From contig JAFZIN010000013.1 of assembly GCA_017554305.1 (NCBI GenBank), positions 62,001 to 126,000 on the forward strand: 64,000 bases of DNA, in the 5' to 3' direction. A program made the position numbers and the translations under genes. Positions within the stretch are counted from its first letter, which is position 1; the number at the start of each line of letters is the position of its first letter. Below the pieces are notes generated by a model, which worked only from the letters and a program-made list of their open reading frames with translations, did not search any database and was not told the origin of the DNA. The stretch is from Bacteroidales bacterium (lineage in GTDB: Bacteria > Bacteroidota > Bacteroidia > Bacteroidales > UBA932). Shown piece by piece: positions 62,919 through 64,000 of this stretch.

Positions 62919-64000
62919 ATGAAAAAGCCCTCGTTATTATTATCCTTACTGCCTGTACTGCTGCTAATTGCAGTAATAGTGCTCGGTTCCTTTCTCTTTA
63001 ACGGAGATATGACCGAGGGCCCGGCACAGGTAGCTCTCATTCTGGCGGCAACGGTAGGTTCCCTTATTGCCATCTACGCCCTAAAGGTTCCGTGGGAGAA
63101 CATTGAACACTCTATGGTTCATGCACTTAAGAATACCGGAGGAGCCATATTCATCTTGCTTATGATTGGAGCGCTTACAGCCTCCTGGGTTCAGAGCGGA
63201 GTTGTGCCAACCTTAATCTACTACGGTCTTAAGTTGATACGTCCTTCTATGTTCCTCATTACCATATTTATATTCACTGCCCTAATCTCACTTATGATTG
63301 GCAGTTCCTGGACAACAATAGGAACCATAGGAGTTGCAATGCTCAGTGCCGGAAGCATACTGGGGCTCCATCCGGGATGGCTTGCAGGAGCCATAATATC
63401 CGGCGCTTACTTTGGAGATAAAGTCTCCCCTCTTTCAGACACCACAAATCTTGCGGCAACAATATCCGGTGTAAAACTCTACGACCACGTAAAATATATG
63501 CTAATCACCAACGTTCCGGCAGTGATTGTAACGGGCATAATATTCGCATTTGTAGGAAGTTACGCCGCCACAGACAATCCTCTGAACGTTGAGGAGCAGA
63601 TAAGTCAGATCTCCTCCACCTACAACGTATCCGGCTGGCTGCTGCTGATTCCTGCCATTACTATCTTCCTGATGGTTAAGAAGGTATCTCCTGTACTTAC
63701 CCTCTTTATCTCTGCAGTTGTGGCATCCGTGGCAGCCGTTATATTTCAGCCTCAGATAATTTCGCAGATAAGCCCTTACGGAGACCTTACCTGGAGAACA
63801 TTCTTCTATGCCCCTATTAAGCTGATGAGCAACCACATAGACATAGCCACCCCTAACGCAATGCTCACCCGTTTAGCCTCAACCAACGGTATTGCGGGAA
63901 TGCTGAACACCATCTGGCTCATTATCTGCGTCACCCTCTTCAGCGGAATGCTTGAGGCGGGAGGATTCATTGCAGTCATAACCTCCAGAATAGCAAAACT
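62919..64000 (+). CDS. nhaC: Na+/H+ antiporter NhaC family (3' end outside window)
   Basis: Membrane antiporter, 360 residues visible, reading open to the window edge. The start MKKPSLLLSLLPVLLLIAVIVLG begins the first transmembrane helix. The NhaC hallmarks GSSWTTIGTIGVAM and GDKVSPLSDTTNLAATISG (cation-binding region) are present, with about nine hydrophobic segments so far. NhaC antiporters exchange Na+ for H+; related proteins exchange malate/lactate, so specificity is a family-level call. It would complement the Na+ pump and Na+-type V-ATPase nearby. Confidence 0.93.
   Translation, partial: MKKPSLLLSLLPVLLLIAVIVLGSFLFNGDMTEGPAQVALILAATVGSLIAIYALKVPWENIEHSMVHALKNTGGAIFILLMIGALTASWVQSGVVPTLIYYGLKLIRPSMFLITIFIFTALISLMIGSSWTTIGTIGVAMLSAGSILGLHPGWLAGAIISGAYFGDKVSPLSDTTNLAATISGVKLYDHVKYMLITNVPAVIVTGIIFAFVGSYAATDNPLNVEEQISQISSTYNVSGWLLLIPAITIFLMVKKVSPVLTLFISAVVASVAAVIFQPQIISQISPYGDLTWRTFFYAPIKLMSNHIDIATPNAMLTRLASTNGIAGMLNTIWLIICVTLFSGMLEAGGFIAVITSRIAK

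Overview
The window looks like chromosomal DNA of an anaerobic, amino-acid-fermenting member of the Bacteroidales (Bacteroidetes). The evidence is: Bacteroidetes-type promoter boxes (TAnnTTTG, sometimes with an upstream TTTG or TTG) in front of many transcription units; mostly absent Shine-Dalgarno sequences; lineage-typical genes (DUF4492-cydAB, a zapA-rny neighbourhood, a chlamydia/spirochaete-like V-ATPase operon, DUF4301, a DUF721/DciA-recF pair); and a methylmalonyl-CoA decarboxylase system. No phage, insertion sequence, integrase, CRISPR array, tRNA or rRNA was recognised. Genus-level placement is not possible from the sequence alone.

Layout. 1-7.9 kb (minus strand): probable operon valS, Ca2+-type P-type ATPase, thioesterase, tatA, tatC and an ABC-F ATPase cut by the window edge. 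7.9-13.1 kb (plus): DUF3467, etfB, etfA, acyl-CoA dehydrogenase, KdsC-like phosphatase, maf. 13.1-21.5 kb: recQ (minus), pckA and hydE (plus), then aquaporin, an MBL hydrolase, purine nucleoside phosphorylase and an MTA/SAH-deaminase-like amidohydrolase (minus). 21.6-26.1 kb (plus): an NDP-forming acyl-CoA synthetase homologue that has lost its phosphohistidine motif, a 52-residue membrane protein, a coiled-coil protein, zapA, a structured RNA that is probably 6S RNA, and rny. 26.1-26.34 kb is a run of tandem stem-loops. 26.4-30.5 kb (minus): DUF4492, cydA, cydB and a dicarboxylate symporter. 30.6-34.4 kb: a Tat-exported ferredoxin (plus), folD, ffh, lysA (minus). 34.5-40.4 kb (plus): deoxyhypusine-synthase-like gene, then iorA-iorB-aminotransferase-CoA transferase. 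40.4-44.2 kb (minus): DUF4301, pdxB, DUF721, recF. 44.2-50.3 kb (plus): TPR protein, yebC, then mce-mmdA-(lamin-tail/OadG fusion)-biotin carrier-mmdB. 50.4-57.6 kb (plus): V-ATPase operon E-DUF2764-A-B-D-I-K. 57.6-64 kb (plus): glmM, DUF1343, rpmE2, TIGR02757, M14 carboxypeptidase and an nhaC cut by the window edge.

How the genes fit together. The metabolic genes sketch an amino-acid and organic-acid fermenter. An aminotransferase and IorAB would convert aromatic amino acids to aryl-acyl-CoA and reduced ferredoxin, with a CoA transferase recovering the thioester. EtfAB and an acyl-CoA dehydrogenase handle acyl-CoA redox steps. PEP carboxykinase, methylmalonyl-CoA epimerase and the Na+-pumping decarboxylase belong to the succinate/propionate route. 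The V-ATPase c-ring carries a full set of Na+-type ligands, so decarboxylase, V-ATPase, NhaC and the dicarboxylate symporter could all share a sodium cycle. Cytochrome bd suggests tolerance or use of trace oxygen, and HydE implies an [FeFe]-hydrogenase elsewhere in the genome.

The observations most worth follow-up are the tandem stem-loop array, the catalytically altered acyl-CoA synthetase, the lamin-tail/OadG fusion, the predicted Na+ V-ATPase, the ferredoxin-less IorA, and the RNA between zapA and rny. All family assignments are from motif recognition without database searches.
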